A program made the translations under genes and the position numbers. Source: Nemertoderma westbladi (lineage: Eukaryota; Xenacoelomorpha; Nemertodermatida; Nemertodermatidae). From it: a stretch of DNA of 43,823 nt. Below, in pieces: positions 42,493-43,823 of this stretch (the first letter of the stretch is position 1; every line of letters starts with the position of its first letter). The notes beneath the pieces are model-generated. The model did no database searches, was not told the origin of the DNA, and saw only the letters and a list, made by a program, of their open reading frames with translations. The DNA lies in assembly GCA_032718475.1 (NCBI GenBank), contig JAUCBJ010003988.1, positions 1 to 43,823 of the forward strand. Reading direction: 5' to 3'.

Positions 42493-43232
42493 GTGTTGCG
42501 TGGGGGCCACCAATCCACCCACCCACACTCAACTCCCAACTTCCTGGAAACTAGAATACTGAGTGAAAGCTGAAAGCGTCTGGAACTACTACAGGAACTC
42601 CATGACATACTATGGGCTAGCGACTAGGGACTGGCGCCCTTGAACATTTAAACTGTAGTACCTACTGCACCACCTACCTTAAAGTGACCTGTGGGACCAG
42701 CCCATTATTAGTGAGGTCGGCATTTCTCTTTATCCTGCCGCTCTCTTTGTATTACAATAGCATACAGCTAACCAATGGCAATGGTCTACCCCCAGTGCGG
42801 GGAAGACAAGCTGGCTACCATTGAAATGGATAGGGGAAGGATAATATGGTGTGTTCGTGTTCCCATCCTAATGTCTGTCGTCTTGGCTCAGCTAAGCTTA
42901 AACAGAGCCACAGCCTACAATAGAGCTTTACCTAAATACACTTCCAGTGAGCCAAGCAATAGTGGCGGGTTAGCTCCAAAATGCCCATGTAGGATTTCTT
43001 CGAAAAAGGACCAATTGGTTGAGTTACGAATTACAGTGAAAAAGTATTCATGATTAGATTTTGCTTTGAACAGGAGAAACAGTACCTTCTTGTATAGTTC
43101 ATGTGTACATGTGTTAATTATTAGCGTTGGGCTTATTTCTATGTATTTTTGCCTGTGGGGCGAGCCACGAAGTTGGCGGAGCCTTAGCGAATTGACACTG
43201 TTAGGGGGTGGGTCAATTTATGCAAATAGTTG
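42493..43232. other. Intergenic DNA, no gene recognised
   Basis: Contains an unremarkable frame of about 90 codons at 42775-43053 that starts at a non-ATG codon unless trimmed to the ATG at 42781 and matches nothing known. Not called as a gene. Confidence 0.35.
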
Positions 43233-43275
43233 TCGTCGTCGTCGTCGTCGTTGTCGTCGTCGTCGTCGTCGTCGT
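43233..43275. repeat. (GTC)n microsatellite
   Basis: About 13 GTC triplets with one interruption. Confidence 0.9.
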
Positions 43276-43760
43276 TACGATTTTGACATGCTAATAACTT
43301 TGTCGGATTTAAAGCTGCCAAGTTGACAATTTGTAGGTATCAATATGAGCAAAAATTGAGATTTTTGAGAGACTTTCAGACACCATCAGTGCAATGGTCT
43401 CCCGCTAGAGGGCCACATGTCTAAACATTAAATGCCCTCCCATTTCTTTGCTTTTAATCCGTTTAAGCTGAAACTTGGCAGATATGTATTAGACCATTAG
43501 CTGTGACTTTCAAAGGAGGCGAATCCATCTGCAGTTCTCCAGTCTGCCGCTAGAGGGCCAAATGTCTGAAAGTGAAATCGTTGTCGTCGTTATGATATTG
43601 ACATGCTTATAACTTTGTCGAATTTAAAGCTGCCAAGTTGAAAATTTGTTTTGTTGAAAATCAGTTCAACAGTCACCCGCTATATGACTACTTTATGCCT
43701 GAAAGTGAATAGATTCTCCCGTCTCATTGATTTTAATCAGTTTAAGCTGAATCTTGCCAT
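43255..43760. repeat. Direct repeat of about 325 bp
   Basis: The block starting GTCGTCGTTACGATTTTGAC, then ATGCTAATAACTTTGTCGG, recurs near 43580, including AATTTAAAGCTGCCAAGTTG. TTTTAATC-GTTTAAGCTGAA also recurs (about 43455 and 43730). Two CCGCTAGAGGGCCA motifs lie at about 43403 and 43548. Confidence 0.75.
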
Positions 43761-43789
43761 ATATTCTGGACCACATGCTGCGTCTTAGT

Positions 43790-43811
43790 GGGGGGGGGGG
43801 GGGGGGGGGGG
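43790..43811. repeat. Poly-G run
   Basis: Twenty-two consecutive G. Confidence 0.95.
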
Positions 43812-43823
43812 AGATTTAATCGG

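Noticed and set aside
42781-43053. Frame of about 90 codons as a gene
   Set aside because: No domain, no codon-usage support and no recognisable splice or promoter context.

Overview
This is a metazoan nuclear genome window: AT-rich, intron-bearing and crowded with transposons. It carries four recognisable animal genes. I cannot name the species. A marine invertebrate is likely, perhaps an echinoderm or other invertebrate deuterostome. That guess rests on the gene set, the long foldback elements and the frequent AGGCCTA-type words, and it is weak.

Layout. (1) 1-8581, minus strand: the 5' part of PAN2, the poly(A) deadenylase catalytic subunit. Five coding exons are joined by phase-consistent splice sites (8581-8420, 7542-7426, 5632-5323, 3263-1468, 479-about 198). 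The C-terminal exonuclease domain lies beyond position 1. Two PAN2 introns carry minisatellites at their 5' splice sites. Another intron holds a 1466-bp hAT-type foldback element with a perfect 8-bp target duplication. (2) 8.6-12.8 kb: upstream and intergenic DNA with LINE scraps and an inverted-repeat element. (3) 12808-17913: a 5106-bp element with about 410-bp terminal inverted repeats, AG...CT ends and a 6-bp target duplication (TACCTA). This is the signature of a Polinton/Maverick, but it is far too short to be autonomous. It carries one expressed-looking gene (C2H2 finger, acidic region, 28-residue coiled-coil repeats) behind a classical promoter, plus a 1.27-kb satellite of palindromic 22-bp units. 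(4) 17.9-26.8 kb: RTE-like retrotransposon copies, hAT-like modules, minisatellites and MITEs. (5) 26.8-30.0 kb: a nearly full-length but frameshifted L2/CR1-type LINE. (6) 30013-31457: a foldback element whose arms are arrays of a 10-bp repeat. (7) 32.0-34.5 kb, plus strand: two apparently single-exon genes, SRRD (SRR1-like) and UBIAD1 (prenyltransferase). (8) 35.5-37.4 kb: an RTE copy with a 12-bp target duplication and another LINE 3' end. (9) 38079-41179, plus strand: a two-exon TCAF (TRPM8 channel-associated factor) homologue with an intact M60-type HExxH motif. (10) 41.7-43.8 kb: a 22-bp array, a Mutator-like MITE with a 9-bp target duplication, and simple repeats.

The host genes (mRNA deadenylation, SRR1-like factor, vitamin K2/CoQ-type prenylation, channel-associated factor) show no shared pathway, and their adjacency is ordinary eukaryotic linkage. 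The most unusual material is: the tandem amplification of a PAN2 exon end with its 5' splice site, the CCCH finger inside PAN2, the cargo-bearing Polinton-like element with its palindromic satellite, and the 10-bp-repeat foldback element.
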